Shown here: in pieces, positions 12,001-28,000 of the stretch | How positions within the stretch are numbered: the stretch's first letter is position 1 | Layout: every line of letters begins with the position of its first letter | Source: Euptelea pleiosperma | Lineage: Eukaryota > Streptophyta > Magnoliopsida > Ranunculales > Eupteleaceae | Reading direction: 5' to 3' | Assembly (NCBI GenBank): GCA_035048495.1 | Contig: CM068549.1 | Span: forward strand, 20,741,103-20,805,102 | Length of the DNA: 64,000 bases | Notes under the pieces: model-generated | Seen by the model: the letters and a program-made list of their open reading frames with translations, nothing else | What the model was told of the DNA's origin: nothing | The model's database searches: none | Made by a program: the position numbers and the translations under genes

Positions 12001-15000
12001 CGTGCATCAATGACTCTAATTGGACTTAGTTTGGGCGTTACATTCCTAAGCCTATAACTAGTGACTTGTTCTCAACCGGACCTCGTAATTTGACTCAATA
12101 TCTTCTATTAGAATTCTTGAAACACATTTGAATTGTAGAAACAAGATTCAGAACTGTCGAAACAAGTTTGCCCCATCCGTGCGTCAATGACTCTAATTGG
12201 ACTCAGTTTGTGCGTTACATTCCTAAGCTTATAACAAGTGACTTTTTCGCAACCGGACCACGTTATTTGACTCAATCTCTTCCATTACAATTGTTTAAAC
12301 ACACTTGATGTCTTGGAACAAGATTCGGGACAGTAGAAACAAGTTTGCTCCATCCGTGCGTCAATGTCTCTAATTGGACTCAGTTTGTGTGTTACATTCC
12401 TAAGCCTATAAGTAGTGACTTGTTCCCAACCGGACCACGTAATTTGACTCAATATCTTCCATTATAATTGTTTAAACATTTTTGAAGTGTTGGAACAAGA
12501 TTCGGGACTGTCGTAACAAGTTTGCCCCATCCGTGCGTCAATGACTCTAATTGGACTCAGTTTGTGCGTTACATTCCTAAGCATATAACAAGTGACTTTT
12601 TCCCAACCGGACCACGTAATTTGACTCAATCTCTTCCATTATAATTGTTTAAACATATTTGAAGTGTCGAAACAAGTTTGCCCCATTCGTGCGTCAATGA
12701 CTCTAATTGGACTTAATTTGTGCGTTACATTCCGAAGCCTGTAACTAGTGACTTGTTCTCAATCGGACCTCGTAATTTGACTCAATATCTTCTATTACAA
12801 TTGTTTTAAGACATTTGAAGTGTTGGAACAAGATTCGGGACTGTCGAAACAAGTTTGCCCCATCCGTGCGTCAATGACTCAAATTGGACTTAGTTTGTGC
12901 GTTACATTCCTAAGCTTATAACAAGTGATTTTTTCACAACCGAACCTGGTAATTTGACTCAATCTCTTCTATTACAATTGTTTAAACACATTTGAAGTTT
13001 TGGAACAAGATTCATGATGGTCGAAACAAGTTTGCTCCATCCGTGCGTCAATGTCTCTAATTGCACTTAGTTTGTGTGTTACATTCCTAAGCCTATAACT
13101 AGTGATTTGTTCTCAACCGGATCTCGTAATTTGACTCTATATTTTCTATTACAATTGTTTAAACACATTTGATGTATTGGAACCAGATTCGGGACAGTCG
13201 AAACAAGTTTGCTCCATTCGTGCATCAATGACTCTAATTGGACTTAGTTTGGGCGTTACATTCCTAAGCCTATAACTAGTGACTTGTTCTCAACCGGACC
13301 TCGTAATTTGACTCAATATCTTCTATTAGAATTGTTGAAACACATTTGAATTGTAGAAACAAGATTCAGAAATGTCGAAACAAGTTTGCCCCATCCGTGC
13401 GCCAATGACTCTAATTGGACTCAGTTTGTGCGTTACATTCCTAGGCTTATAACAAGTGACTTTTTCGCAACCAGACCACGTAATTTGACTCAATCTCTTC
13501 CATTACAATTGTTTAAACACATTTGAAGTCTTGGAACAAGATTCGGGACAGTAGAAACAAGTTTGCTCCATCCGTGCGTCAATGTCTCTAATTGGACTCA
13601 GTTTGTGTGTTACATTCCATAGCCTATAACTAGTGACTTGTTCCCAACCGGACCACGTAATTTGACTCAATCTCTTCTATTATAATTGTTTAAACATATT
13701 TGAAGTGTTGGAACAAGATTCGGGACTGTCGTAACAAGTTTGCCCCATCCGTGCGTCAATGACTCTAATTGGACTCAGTTTGTGCGTTACATTCCTAAGC
13801 ATATAACAAGTGACTTTTTCCCAACCGGACCACGTAATTTGACTCAATCTCTTCCATTATAATTGTTTAAACATATTTGAAGTGTTGGAACAAGATTCGG
13901 GACAGTCGAAACAAGTTTGCTCCATTCGTGCGTCAATGACTCTAATTGGACTTAATTTGTGCGTTACATTCCGAAGCCTGTAACTAGTGACTTGTTCTCA
14001 ATCGGACCTCGTAATTTGACTCAATATCTTCTATTACAATTGTTTTAAGACATTTAAAGTGTTGGAACAAGATTCGGGACTGTCGAAACAAGTTTGCCCC
14101 ATCCGTGCGTCAATGACTCAAATTGGACTTAGTTTGTGCGTTACATTCCTAAGCTTATAACAAGTGATTTTTTCACAACCGAACCTGGTAATTTGACTCA
14201 ATCTCTTCTATTACAATTGTTTAAACACATTTGAAGTTTTGAAACAAGATTCATGATGGTCGAAACAAGTTTGCTCCATCCGTGCGTCAATGTCTCCAAT
14301 TGCACTTAGATTGTGTGTTACATTCCTAAGCCTATAACTAGTGACTTGTTCTCAACCGGATCTCGTAATTTGACTCTATATTTTCTATTACAATTGTTTA
14401 AACACATTTGAAGTATTGGAACCAGATTCGGGACAGTCGAAACAAGTTTGCTCCATTCGTGCGTCAATGACTCTAATTGGACTTAATTTATGCGTTACAT
14501 TCCGAAGCCTGTAACTAGGGACTTGTTCTCAACCGGACCTCGTAATTTGACTCAATATCTTCTATTAGAATTGTTGAAACACATTTGAAATGTAGAAACA
14601 AGATTTAGAACTGTCGAAACAAGTTTGCCCCATCCGTGCGTCAATGACTCTAATTGGACTCAGTTTGTGCGTTACATTCCTAAGCTTATAACAAGTGACT
14701 TTTTCACAAACCGGACCACGTAATTTGACTCAATCTCTTCCATTACAATTGTTTAAACACATTTGAAGTCTTGGAACATGATTCGGGACAGTCGAAACAA
14801 GTTTGCTCCATCCGTGCGTCAATGTCTCTAATTGGACACAGTTTTTGTGTTACATTCCTAAGCCTATAAGTAGTGACTTGTTCCCAACCGGACCTCGTAA
14901 TTTGACTCAATATCATCTATTACAATTCTTTAAACAGATTTGAAGCGTTGGAACAAGTTTGCCCCATCCGTGCTTCAATGACTCTAATTGGACTCAGTTT

Positions 15001-17700
15001 GTGCGTTACATTCCTAAGCTTATAACAAGTGACTTTTTCGCAACCGAACCACGTAATTTGACTCAATCGCTTCCATTACAATTTTTTAAACACATTTGAA
15101 GTCTGGGAACAAGATTCAGGACGGTCGAAACAAGTTTGCTCCATCCGTGCGTCAATGTCTCTAATTGGACTCAGTTCGTGTGTTACATTCCTAAGCCTAT
15201 AACTAGTGACTTGTTCTCAACCGGACCTCGTAATTTGACTCTATATCTTCTATTGCAATTGTTTAAACACATTTGAAGTTTTGGAACAAGATTCGGGACA
15301 GTCGAAAAAAGTTTGCTCCATTCGTGGGTCAATGACCCTAGTTGGACTTAGTTTGTGCGTTACATTTCGAAGTCTATAACTAGTGACTTGTTCTCCACCG
15401 GACCTCGTAATTTGACCCAATATCTTCTATAACAATTGTTTTAACACATTTGAAGTGTTGAATCAAGAGTCCGGACTGTTAAACAAGTTTGCCCCATCCG
15501 TGCGTCAATGACTCTAATTGGACTCAGTTTGTGCGTTACATTCCGAAGCTTATAACAAGTGACTTTTTCGCAACCGGACCTGGTAATTTGACTCAATCTC
15601 TTCCATTACAATTCTCTAAACACATTTGAAGTCTTGGAACAAGATTCGGGATGGTCGAAACAAGTTTGCTCCATTCGTGCGTCAATGTCTCTAATTGGAT
15701 TCAGTTTGTGTGTCACATTCCTAAGCCTATAACTAGTGACTTGATCACAACCCGACCTCGTAATTTGACTCGATATCTTCTATTACGACTGTTTAAACAC
15801 ATTTGAAGTGTAGGAACAAGATTCGGGACTGTCGTAACAAGTTTGCCCCATCCGTGCGTCAATGACTCTAATTGGACTCAGTTTGTGCGTTACATTCCTA
15901 AGCTTATAACAAGTGACTTTTTCCCAACCGGACCACGTAATTTGACTCAATCTCTTCCATTACAATTGTTTAAACATATTTGAAGTGTTGGAACAAGATT
16001 CGGGATAGTCGAAACAAGTTTGCTCCATTCGTGCGTGAATGACTCTAATTGGACTTAATTTGTGCGTTACATTCCGAAGCCTGTAACTAGTGACTTGTTC
16101 TCAACCGGACCTCGTAATTTAACTCGATATGTTCTATTACAATTGTTTTAAGACATTTGAAGTGTTGGAACAAGATTCAGGACTGTCGAAACAAGTTTGC
16201 ATCATCCGTGCGTCAATAACTCAAATTGGACACAGTTTGTGCGTTACATTCCTAAGCTTATAACAAGTGATTTTTTCACAACCGAACCTGGTAATTTGAC
16301 TCAATCTCTTCTATTAGAATTGTTTAAACACATTTGAAGTCTTGGAACAAGATTCGGGACGGTCGAAACAAGTTTGCTCCATCCGTGCGTCAATGTCTCT
16401 AATTGCACTCAGTTTGTGTGTTACATTCCTAAGCCTATAACTAGTGACTTGTTCCCAACCGGACCTCGTAATTTGACTCGATATCTTCTAATACAATTGT
16501 TTTAAGACATTTGAAGTGTTGGAACAAGATTCGGGACTGTCGAAACAAGTTTGCCCCATCCGTGCGTCAATGACTCAAATTAGACTCAGTTTGTGCGTTA
16601 CATTCCTAAGCTTATAACAAGTGATTTTTTCACAACCGAACCTGGTAATTTGACTCAATCTCTTCTATTAGAATTGTTTAAACACATTTGAAGTGTAGGA
16701 ACAACATTCGGGACTGTCGTAACAAGTTTGCCCCATCCGTGCGTCAATGACTCTAATTGGACTCAGTTTGTGCGTTACATTCCTAAGCTTATAACATGTG
16801 ACTTTTTCGCAACCGGACCACGTAATTTGACTCAATCTCTTCCATTATAATTGTTTAAACACATTTGAAGTCTTGGAACAAGATTCGGGACAGTAGAAAC
16901 AAGTTTGCTCCATCCGTGCGTCAATGTCTCTAATTGGACTCAATTTGTGTGTTACATTCCTAAGCCTATAACTAGTGACTTGTTCCCAACCGGACCACGT
17001 AATTTGACTCAATCTCTTCCATTATAATTGTTTAAACATATTTGAAGTGTTGGAACAAGATTCATGATGGTCTAAACAAGTTTGCTCCATCCATGCGTCA
17101 ATGTCTCTAATTGCACTCAGTTTGTGTGTTACACTCCTAAGCCTATAACTAGTGACTTGTTCTCAACCGGATCTCGTAATTTGACTCTATATCTTATATT
17201 ACAATTGTTTAAACACATTTGAAGTATTGGAACCAGATTCGGGACAGTCGAAACAAGTTTGCTCCATTCGTGCGTCAATGACTCTAATTGGACTTAGTTT
17301 GGGCGTTACATTCCGAAGTCTATAACTAGTGACTTGTTCTCGACCGGACCTCGTAATTTGACTCAATATTTTTTATAACAATTGTTTTAACACATTTGAA
17401 GTGTTTGAACAAGATTCAGGACTGTTAAACAAGTTTGCCCCATCCGTACGTCAATGACTCTAATTGGACTCAGTTTGTGCGTTACATTCCGAACCTTATA
17501 AGAAGTGACTTTTTCGCAACCGGACCTGGTAATTTGACTCAATCTCTTCCATTACAATTGTCTAAACACATTTGAAGTCTTAGAACAAGATTCGGGATGG
17601 TCGAAACAAGTTTGCTCCATCCGTGTGTCAATGTCTCTAATTGGATTCAGTTTGTGTGTCACATTCCTAAGCCTATAACTAGTGACTTGTTCTCAACCGG
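6088..17700 (+). repeat. Left part of the satellite array: mixed monomer order
   Basis: The seven-type order appears only in short runs here (ATTCATGATGG markers at 7211 and 8450, then 11792, 13010 and 14249). The runs are interrupted by blocks with other variants, such as monomers carrying GTGGGTCAATGACCC at 6203, 9525 and 15324. Block recurrences are about 3.3, 5.8 and 6.15 kb apart, pointing to older, nested duplications. Confidence 0.7.
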
Positions 17701-19084
17701 ACCTCGTAATTTGACTCAATATCTTCTATTAGAATTATTGAAACACATTTGAATTGTAGAAACAAGATTCAGAACTGTCGAAACAAGTTTGCCCCATCCG
17801 TGCGTCAATGACTCAAATTGGACTTAGTTTGTGCGTTACATTCCTAAGCTTATAACAAGTGATTTTTTCACAACCGAACCTGGAAATTTGACTCAATCTC
17901 TTCTATTACAATTGTTTAAACACATTTGAAGTTTTGGAACAAGATTCATGATGGTCGAAACAAGTTTGCTCCATCCGTGCGTCAATGTCTCTAATTGCAC
18001 TTAGTTTGTGTGTTACATTCCTAAGCCTATAACTAGTGATTTGTTCTCAATCGGATCTCGTAATTTGACTCTATATTTTCTATTACAATTGTTTAAACAC
18101 ATTTGAAGTATTGGAACCAGATTCGGGACAGTCGAAACAAGTTTGCTCCATTCGTGCATCAATGACTCTAATTGGACTTTGTTTGGGCGTTACATTCCTA
18201 AGCCTATAACTAGTGACTTGTTCTCAACCGGACCTCGTAATTTGACTCAATATCTTCTATTAGAATTTTTGAAACACATTTGAATTGTAGAAACAAGATT
18301 CAGAACTGTCGAAACAAGTTTGCCCCATCCGTGCGCCAATGACTCTAATTGGACTCAGTTTGTGCGTTACATTCTTAAGCTTATAACAAGTGACTTTTTC
18401 GCAACCGGACCACGTAATTTGACTCAATCTCTTCCATTACAATTGTTTAAACATATTTGAAGTCTTGGAACAAGATTAGGGACAGTAGAAACAAGTTTGC
18501 TCCATCCGTGCGTCAATGTCTCTAATTGGACTCAGTTTGTGTGTTACATTCCTAAGCCTATAACTAGTGACTTGTTCCCAACCGGACCACGTAATTTGAC
18601 TCAATCTCTTCCATTGTAATTGTTTAAACATATTTGAAGTGTTGGAACAAGATTCGGGACTGTCGTAACAAGTTTGCCCCATCCGTGCGTCAATGACTCT
18701 AATTGGACTCAGTTTGTGCGTTACATTCCTAAGCATATAACAAGTGACTTTTTCCCAACCGGACCACGTAATTTGACTCAATCTCTTCCATTATAATTGT
18801 TTAAACATATTTGAAGTGTTGGAACAAGATTCGGGACAGTCGAAACAAGTTTGCTCCATTCGTGCGTCAATGACTCTAATTGGACTTAATTTGTGCGTTA
18901 CATTCCGACGCCTATAACTCGTGACTTGTTCTCAACCGGACCTCGTAATTTGACCAATATCTTCTATTACAATTGTTTTAAGACATTTGAAGTGTTGGAA
19001 CAAGATTCGGGACTGTCGAAACAAGTTTGCCCCATCCGTGCGTCAATGACTCAAATTGGACTTAGTTTGTGCGTTACATTCCTA

Positions 19085-22000
19085 AGCTTATAACAAGTGA
19101 TTTTTTCACAACCGAACCTGGTAATTTGACTCAATCTCTTCTATTATAATTGTTTAAACACATTTGAAGTTTTGAAACAAGATTCATGATGGTCGAAACA
19201 AGTTTGCTCCATCCATGCGTCAATGTCTCTAATTGCACTTAGTTTGTGTGTTACATTCCTAAGCCTATAACTAGTGACTTGTTCTCAACCGGATCACGTA
19301 ATTTGACTCTATATTTTCTATTACAATTGATTAAACACATTTGAAGTATTGGAACCAGATTCGGGACAGTCGAAACAAGTTTGCTCCATTCGTGCATCAA
19401 TGACTCTAATTGGACTTAGTTTGGGCGTTACATTCCTAAGCCTATAACTAGTGACTTGTTCTCAACCGGACCTCGTAATTTGACTGAATATCTTCTATTA
19501 GAATTCTTGAAACACATTTGAATTGTAGAAACAAGATTCAGAACTGTCGAAACAAGTTTGCCCCATCCGTGCGTCAATGACTCTAATTGGACTCAGTTTG
19601 TGCGTTACATTCCTAAGCTTATAACAAGTGACTTTTTGGCAACCGGACCACGTAATTTGACTTAATCTCTTCCATTACAATTGTTTAAACATATTTGAAG
19701 TCTTGGAACAAGATTCGGGACAGTAGAAACAAGTTTGCTCCATCCGTGCGTCAATGTCTCTAATTGGACTCAGTTTGTGTGTTACATTCCTAAGCCTATA
19801 ACTAGTGACTTGTTCCCAACCGGACCACGTAATTTGACTCAATCTCTTCCATTATAATTGTTTAAACATATTTGAAGTGTTGGAACAAGATTCGGGACTG
19901 TCGTAACAAGTTTGCCCCATCCGTGCGTCAATGACTCTAATTGGACTCAGTTTGTGCGTTACATTCCTAAGCATATAACAAGTGACTTTTTCCCAACCGG
20001 ACCACGTAATTTGACTCAATCTCTTGCATTAGAATTGTTTAAACATATTTGAAGTGTCGAAACAAGTTTGCTCCATTCGTGCGTCAATGACTCTAATTGG
20101 ACTTAATTTGTGCGTTACATTCCGAAGCCTGTAACTAGTGACTTGTTCTCAATCGGACCTCGTAATTTGACTCAATATCTTCTATTACAATTGTTTTAAG
20201 ACATTTGAAGTGTTGGAACAAGATTCGGGACTGTCGAAACAAGTTTGCCCCATCCGTGCGTCAATGACTCAAATTGGACTTAGTTTGTGCGTTACATTCC
20301 TAAGCTTATAACAAGTGATTTTTTCACAACCGAACCTGGTAATTTGACTCAATCTCTTCTATTACAATTGTTTAAACACATTTGAAGTTTTGGAACAAGA
20401 TTCATGATGGTCGAAACAAGTTTGCTCCATCCGTGCGTCAATGTCTCTAATTGCACTTAGTTTGTGTGTTACATTCCTAAGCCTATAACTAGTGACTTGT
20501 TCTCAACCGGATCTCGTAATTTGACTCTATATTTTCTATTACAATTGTTTAAACACATTTGAAGTATTGGAACCAGATTCGGGACAGTCGAAACAAGTTT
20601 GCTCCATTTGTGCGTCAATGACTCTAATTGGACTTAATTTGTGCGTTACATTCCGAAGCCTGTAACTAGTGACTTGTTCTCAATCGGACCTCGTAATTTG
20701 ACTCAATATCTTCTATTAGAATTGTTGAAACACATTTGAATTGTAGAAACAAGATTCAGAACTGTCGAAACAAGTTTGCCCCATCCGTGCGTCAATGACT
20801 CTAATTGGACTCAGTTTGTGCGTTACATTCCTAAGCTTATAACAAGTGACTTTTTCACAAACCGGACCACGTAATTTGACTCAATCTCTTCCATTACAAT
20901 TGTTTAAACACATTTGAAGTCTTGGAATATGATTCGGGACAGTCGAAACAAGTTTGCTCCATCCGTGCGTCAATGTCTCTAATTGGACACAGTTTGTGTG
21001 TTACATTCCTAAGCCTATAAGTAGTGACTTGTTCCCAACCGGATCTCGTAATTTGACTCAATATCATCTATTACAATTCTTTAAACACATTTGAAGTGTT
21101 GGAACAAGTTTGCCCCATCCGTGCTTCAATGACTCTAATTGGACTCAGTTTGTGCGTTACATTCCTAAGCTTATAACAAGTGACTTTTTCGCATCCGAAC
21201 CACGTAATTTGACTCAATCGCTTCCATTACAATTTTTTAAACACATTTGAAGTCTGGGAACAAGATTCAGGACGGTCGAAACAAGTTTGCTCCATCCGTG
21301 CGTCAATGTCTCTAATTGGACTCAGTTCGTGTGTTACATTCCTAAGCCTATAACTAGTGACTTGTTCTCAACCGGACCTCGTAATTTGACTCTATATCTT
21401 CTATTGCAATTGTTTAAACACATTTGAAGTTTTGGAACAAGATTCGGGACAGTCGAAAAAAGTTTGCTCCATTCGTGGGTCAATGACCCTAGTTGGACTT
21501 AGTTTGTGCGTTACATTTCGAAGTCTATAACTACTGACTTGTTCTCGACCGGACCTCGTAATTTAACCCAATATCTTCTATAACAATTGTTTTAACACAT
21601 TTGAAGTGTTGAAACAAGAGTCCGGACTGTTAAACAAGTTTGCCCCATCCGTGCGTCAATGACTCTAATTGGACTCAGTTTGTGCGTTACATTCCGAAGC
21701 TTATAACAAGTGACTTTTTCGCAACCGGACCTGGTAATTTGACTCAATCTCTTCCATTACAATTCTCTAAACACATTTGAAGTCTTGGAACAAGATTCGG
21801 GATGGTCGAAACAAGTTTGCTCCATCCGTGCGTCAATGTCTCTAATTGGATTCAGTTTGTGTGTCACATTCCTAAGCCTATAACTAGTGACTTGATCACA
21901 ACCCGACCTCGTAATTTGACTCGATATCTTCTATTACGATTGTTTAAACACATTTGAAGTGTAGGAACAAGATTCGGGACTGTCGTAACAAGTTTGCCCC

Positions 22001-25000
22001 ATCCGTGCGTCAATGACTCTAATTGGACTCAGTTTGTGCGTTACATTCCTAAGCTTATAACAAGTGACTTTTTCCCAACCGGACCACGTAATTTGACTCA
22101 ATCTCTTCCATTACAATTGTTTATACATATTTGAAGTCTTGGAAAAAAATTCGGGACAGTAGAATCAAGTTTGCTCCATCCGTGCATCAATGTCTCTAAT
22201 TGGACTCAGTTTGTGTGTTACATTCCTAAGCCTATAACTAGTGACTTGTTCCCAACCGGACCACGTAATTTGACTCAATCTCTTCCATTATAATTGTTTA
22301 AACATATTTGAAGTGTTGGAACAAGATTCGGGACAGTCGAAACAAGTTTGCTCCATTCGTGCGTCAATGACTCTAATTGGACTTAATTTGTGCGTTACAT
22401 TCCAAAGCCTGTAACTAGTGACTTGTTCTCAACCCGACCTCGTAATTTGACTCAATATCTTCAATTACAATTGTTTTAAGACATTTGAAGTGTTGGAACA
22501 AGATTCGGGACTGTCGAAACAAGTTTGCCCCATCCGTGCGTCAATGACTCAAATTGGACTTAGTTTGTGCGTTACATTCCTAAGCTTATAACAAGTGATT
22601 TTTTCACAACCGAACCTGGTAATTTGACTCAATCTCTTCTATTACAATTGTTTAAACACATTTGAAGTTTTGGAACAAGATTCATGATGGTCGAAACAAG
22701 TTTGCTCCATCCGTGCGTCAATGTCTCTAATTGCACTTAGTTTGTGTGTTACATTCCTAAGCCTATAACTAGTGACTTGTTCTCAACCGGATCTCGTAAT
22801 TTGACTCTATATTTTCTATTACAATTGTTTAAACACATTTGAAGTATTGGAACCAGATTCGGGACAGTCGAAACAAGTTTGCTCCATTCGTGCATCAATG
22901 ACTCTAATTGGACTTAGTTTGGGCGTTACATTCCTAAGCCTATAACTAGTGACTTGTTCTCAACCGGACCTCGTAATTTGACTCAATATCTTCTATTAAA
23001 ATTCTTGAAACACATTTGAATTGTAGAAACAAGATTCAGAACTGTCGAAACAAGTTTGCCCCATCCGTGCGTCAATGACTCTAATTGGACTCAGTTTGTG
23101 CGTTACATTCCTAAGCTTATAACAAGTGACTTTTTCGCAATCGGACCACGTAATTTGACTCAATCTCTTCCATTACAATTGTTTAAACATATTTAAAGTC
23201 TTGGAACAAGATTCGGGACAGTAGAAACAAGTTTGCTCCATCCGTGCGTCAATGTCTCTAATTGGACTCAGTTTGTGTGTTACATTCCTAAGCCTATAAC
23301 TAGTGACTTGTTCCCAACCGGACCACGTAATTTGACTCAATCTCTTCCATTATAATTGTTTAAACATATTTGAAGTGTTGGAACAAGATTCGGGACTGTC
23401 GTAACAAGTTTGCCCCATCCGTGCGTCAATGACTCTAATTGGACTCAGTTTGTGCGTTACATTCCTAAGCATATAACAAGTGACTTTTTCCCAACCGGAC
23501 CACGTAATTTGACTCAATCTCTTTCATTATAATTGTTTAAACATATTTGAAGTGTCGAAACAAGTTTGTTCCATTCGTGCGTCAATGACTCTAATTGGAC
23601 TTAATTTGTGCGTTACATTCCGAAGCCTGTAACTAGTGACTTGTTCTCAACCGGACCTCGTAATTTGACTCAATATCTTCTATTATAATTGTTTTAAGAC
23701 ATTTGAAGTGTTGGAACAAGATTCGGGACTGTCGAAACAAGTTTGCCCCATCCGTGCGTCAATGACTCAAATTGGACTTAGTTTGTGCGTTACATTCATA
23801 AGCTTATAACAAGTGATTTTTTCACAACCGAACCTGGTAATTTGACTCAATCTCTTCTATTATAATTGTTTAAACACATTTGAAGTTTTGAAACAAGATT
23901 CATGATGGTCGAAACAAGTTTGCTCCATCCATGCGTCAATGTCTCTAATTGCACTTAGTTTGTGTGTTACATTCCTAAGCCTATAACTAGTGACTTGTTC
24001 TCAACCGGATCACGTAATTTGACTCTATATTTTCTATTACAATTGATTAAACACATTTGAAGTATTGGAACCAGATTCGGGACAGTCGAAACAAGTTTGC
24101 TCCATTCGTGCATCAATGACTCTAATTGGACTTTGTTTGGGCGTTACATTCCTAAGCCTATAACTAGTGACTTGTTCTCAACCGGACCTCGTAATTTGAC
24201 TGAATATCTTCTATTAGAATTCTTGAAACACATTTGAATTGTAGAAACAAGATTCAGAACTGTCGAAACAAGTTTGCCCCATCCGTGCGTCAATGACTCT
24301 AATTGGACTCAGTTTGTGCGTTACATTCCTAAGCTTATAACAAGTGACTTTTTGGCAACCGGACCACGTAATTTGACTTAATCTCTTCCATTACAATTGT
24401 TTAAACATATTTGAAGTCTTGGAACAAGATTAGGGACAGTAGAAACAAGTTTGCTCCATCCGTGCGTCAATGTCTCTAATTGGACTCAGTTTGTGTGTTA
24501 CATTCCTAAGCCTATAACTAGTGACTTGTTCCCAACCGGACCACGTAATTTGACTCAATCTCTTCCATTATAATTGTTTAAACATATTTGAAGTGTTGGA
24601 ACAAGATTCGGGACTGTCGTAACAAGTTTGCCCCATCCGTGCGTCAATGACTCTAATTGGACTCAGTTTGTGCGTTACATTCCTAAGCATATAACAAGTG
24701 ACTTTTTCCCAACCGGACCACGTAATTTGACTCAATCTCTTGCATTAGAATTGTTTAAACATATTTGAAGTGTCGAAACAAGTTTGCTCCATTCGTGCGT
24801 CAATGACTCTAATTGGACTTAATTTGTGCGTTACATTCCGAAGCCTGTAACTAGTGACTTGTTCTCAATCGGACCTCGTAATTTGACTCAATATCTTCTA
24901 TTACAATTGTTTTAAGACATTTGAAGTGTTGGAACAAGATTCGGGACTGTCGAAACAAGTTTGCCCCATCCGTGCGTCAATGACTCAAATTGGACTTAGT

Positions 25001-28000
25001 TTGTGCGTTACATTCCTAAGCTTATAACAAGTGATTTTTTCACAACCGAACCTGGTAATTTGACTCAATCTCTTCTATTACAATTGTTTAAACACATTTG
25101 AAGTTTTGGAACAAGATTCATGATGGTCGAAACAAGTTTGCTCCATCCGTGCGTCAATGTCTCTAATTGCACTTAGTTTGTGTGTTACATTCCTAAGCCT
25201 ATAACTAGTGATTTGTTCTCAACCGGATCTCGTAATTTGACTCTATATTTTCTATTACAATTGTTTAAACACATTTGAAGTATTGGAACCAGATTCGGGA
25301 CAGTCGAAACAAGTTTGCTCCATTTGTGCGTCAATGACTCTAATTGGACTTAATTTGTGCGTTACATTCCGAAGCCTGTAACTAGTGACTTGTTCTCAAC
25401 CGGACCTCGTAATTTGACTCAATATCTTCTATTAGAATTGTTGAAACACATTTGAATTGTAGAAACAAGATTCAGAACTGTCGAAACAAGTTTGCCCCAT
25501 CCGTGCGTCAATGACTCTAATTGGACTCAGTTTGTGCGTTACATTCCTAAGCTTATAACAAGTGACTTTTTCACAAACCGGACCACGTAATTTGACTCAA
25601 TCTCTTCCATTACAATTGTTTAAACACATTTGAAGTCTTGGAATATGATTCGGGACAGTCGAAACAAGTTTGCTCCATCCGTGCGTCAATGTCTCTAATT
25701 GGACACAGTTTGTGTGTTACATTCCTAAGCCTATAAGTAGTGACTTGTTCCCAACCGGATCTCGTAATTTGACTCAATATCATCTATTACAATTCTTTAA
25801 ACACATTTGAAGTGTTGGAACAAGTTTGCCCCATCCGTGCTTCAATGACTCTAATTGGACTCAGTTTGTGCGTTACATTCCTAAGCTTATAACAAGTGAC
25901 TTTTTCGCATCCGAACCACGTAATTTGACTCAATCGCTTCCATTACAATTTTTTAAACACATTTGAAGTCTGGGAACAAGATTCAGGACGGTCGAAACAA
26001 GTTTGCTCCATCCGTGCGTCAATGTCTCTAATTGGACTCAGTTCGTGTGTTACATTCCTAAGCCTATAACTAGTGACTTGTTCTCAACCGGACCTCGTAA
26101 TTTGACTCTATATCTTCTATTGCAATTGTTTAAACACATTTGAAGTTTTGGAACAAGATTCGGGACAGTCGAAAAAAGTTTGCTCCATTCGTGGGTCAAT
26201 GACCCTAGTTGGACTTAGTTTGTGCGTTACATTTCGAAGTCTATAACTACTGACTTGTTCTCGACCGGACCTCGTAATTTAACCCAATATCTTCTATAAC
26301 AATTGTTTTAACACATTTGAAGTGTTGAAACAAGAGTCCGGACTGTTAAACAAGTTTGCCCCATCCGTGCGTCAATGACTCTAATTGGACTCAGTTTGTG
26401 CGTTACATTCCGAAGCTTATAACAAGTGACTTTTTCGCAACCGGACCTGGTAATTTGACTCAATCTCTTCCATTACAATTCTCTAAACACATTTGAAGTC
26501 TTGGAACAAGATTCGGGATGGTCGAAACAAGTTTGCTCCATCCGTGCGTCAATGTCTCTAATTGGATTCAGTTTGTGTGTCACATTCCTAAGCCTATAAC
26601 TAGTGACTTGATCACAACCCGACCTCGTAATTTGACTCGATATCTTCTATTACGATTGTTTAAACACATTTGAAGTGTAGGAACAAGATTCGGGACTGTC
26701 GTAACAAGTTTGCCCCATCCGTGCGTCAATGACTCTAATTGGACTCAGTTTGTGCGTTACATTCCTAAGCTTATAACAAGTGACTTTTTCCCAACCGGAC
26801 CACGTAATTTGACTCAATCTCTTCCATTACAATTGTTTATACATATTTGAAGTCTTGGAAAAAAATTCGGGACAGTAGAATCAAGTTTGCTCCATCCGTG
26901 CATCAATGTCTCTAATTGGACTCAGTTTGTGTGTTACATTCCTAAGCCTATAACTAGTGACTTGTTCCCAACCGGACCACGTAATTTGACTCAATCTCTT
27001 CCATTATAATTGTTTAAACATATTTGAAGTGTTGGAACAAGATTCGGGACAGTCGAAACAAGTTTGCTCCATTCGTGCGTCAATGACTCTAATTGGACTT
27101 AATTTGTGCGTTACATTCCAAAGCCTGTAACTAGTGACTTGTTCTCAACCCGACCTCGTAATTTGACTCAATATCTTCAATTACAATTGTTTTAAGACAT
27201 TTGAAGTGTTGGAACAAGATTCGGGACTGTCGAAACAAGTTTGCCCCATCCGTGCGTCAATGACTCAAATTGGACTTAGTTTGTGCGTTACATTCCTAAG
27301 CTTATAACAAGTGATTTTTTCACAACCGAACCTGGTAATTTGACTCAATCTCTTCTATTACAATTGTTTAAACACATTTGAAGTTTTGGAACAAGATTCA
27401 TGATGGTCGAAACAAGTTTGCTCCATCCGTGCGTCAATGTCTCTAATTGCACTTAGTTTGTGTGTTACATTCCTAAGCCTATAACTAGTGACTTGTTCTC
27501 AACCGGATCTCGTAATTTGACTCTATATTTTCTATTACAATTGTTTAAACACATTTGAAGTATTGGAACCAGATTCGGGACAGTCGAAACAAGTTTGCTC
27601 CATTCGTGCATCAATGACTCTAATTGGACTTAGTTTGGGCGTTACATTCCTAAGCCTATAACTAGTGACTTGTTCTCAACCGGACCTCGTAATTTGACTC
27701 AATATCTTCTATTAAAATTCTTGAAACACATTTGAATTGTAGAAACAAGATTCAGAACTGTCGAAACAAGTTTGCCCCATCCGTGCGTCAATGACTCTAA
27801 TTGGACTCAGTTTGTGCGTTACATTCCTAAGCTTATAACAAGTGACTTTTTCGCAATCGGACCACGTAATTTGACTCAATCTCTTCCATTACAATTGTTT
27901 AAACATATTTAAAGTCTTGGAACAAGATTCGGGACAGTAGAAACAAGTTTGCTCCATCCGTGCGTCAATGTCTCTAATTGGACTCAGTTTGTGTGTTACA

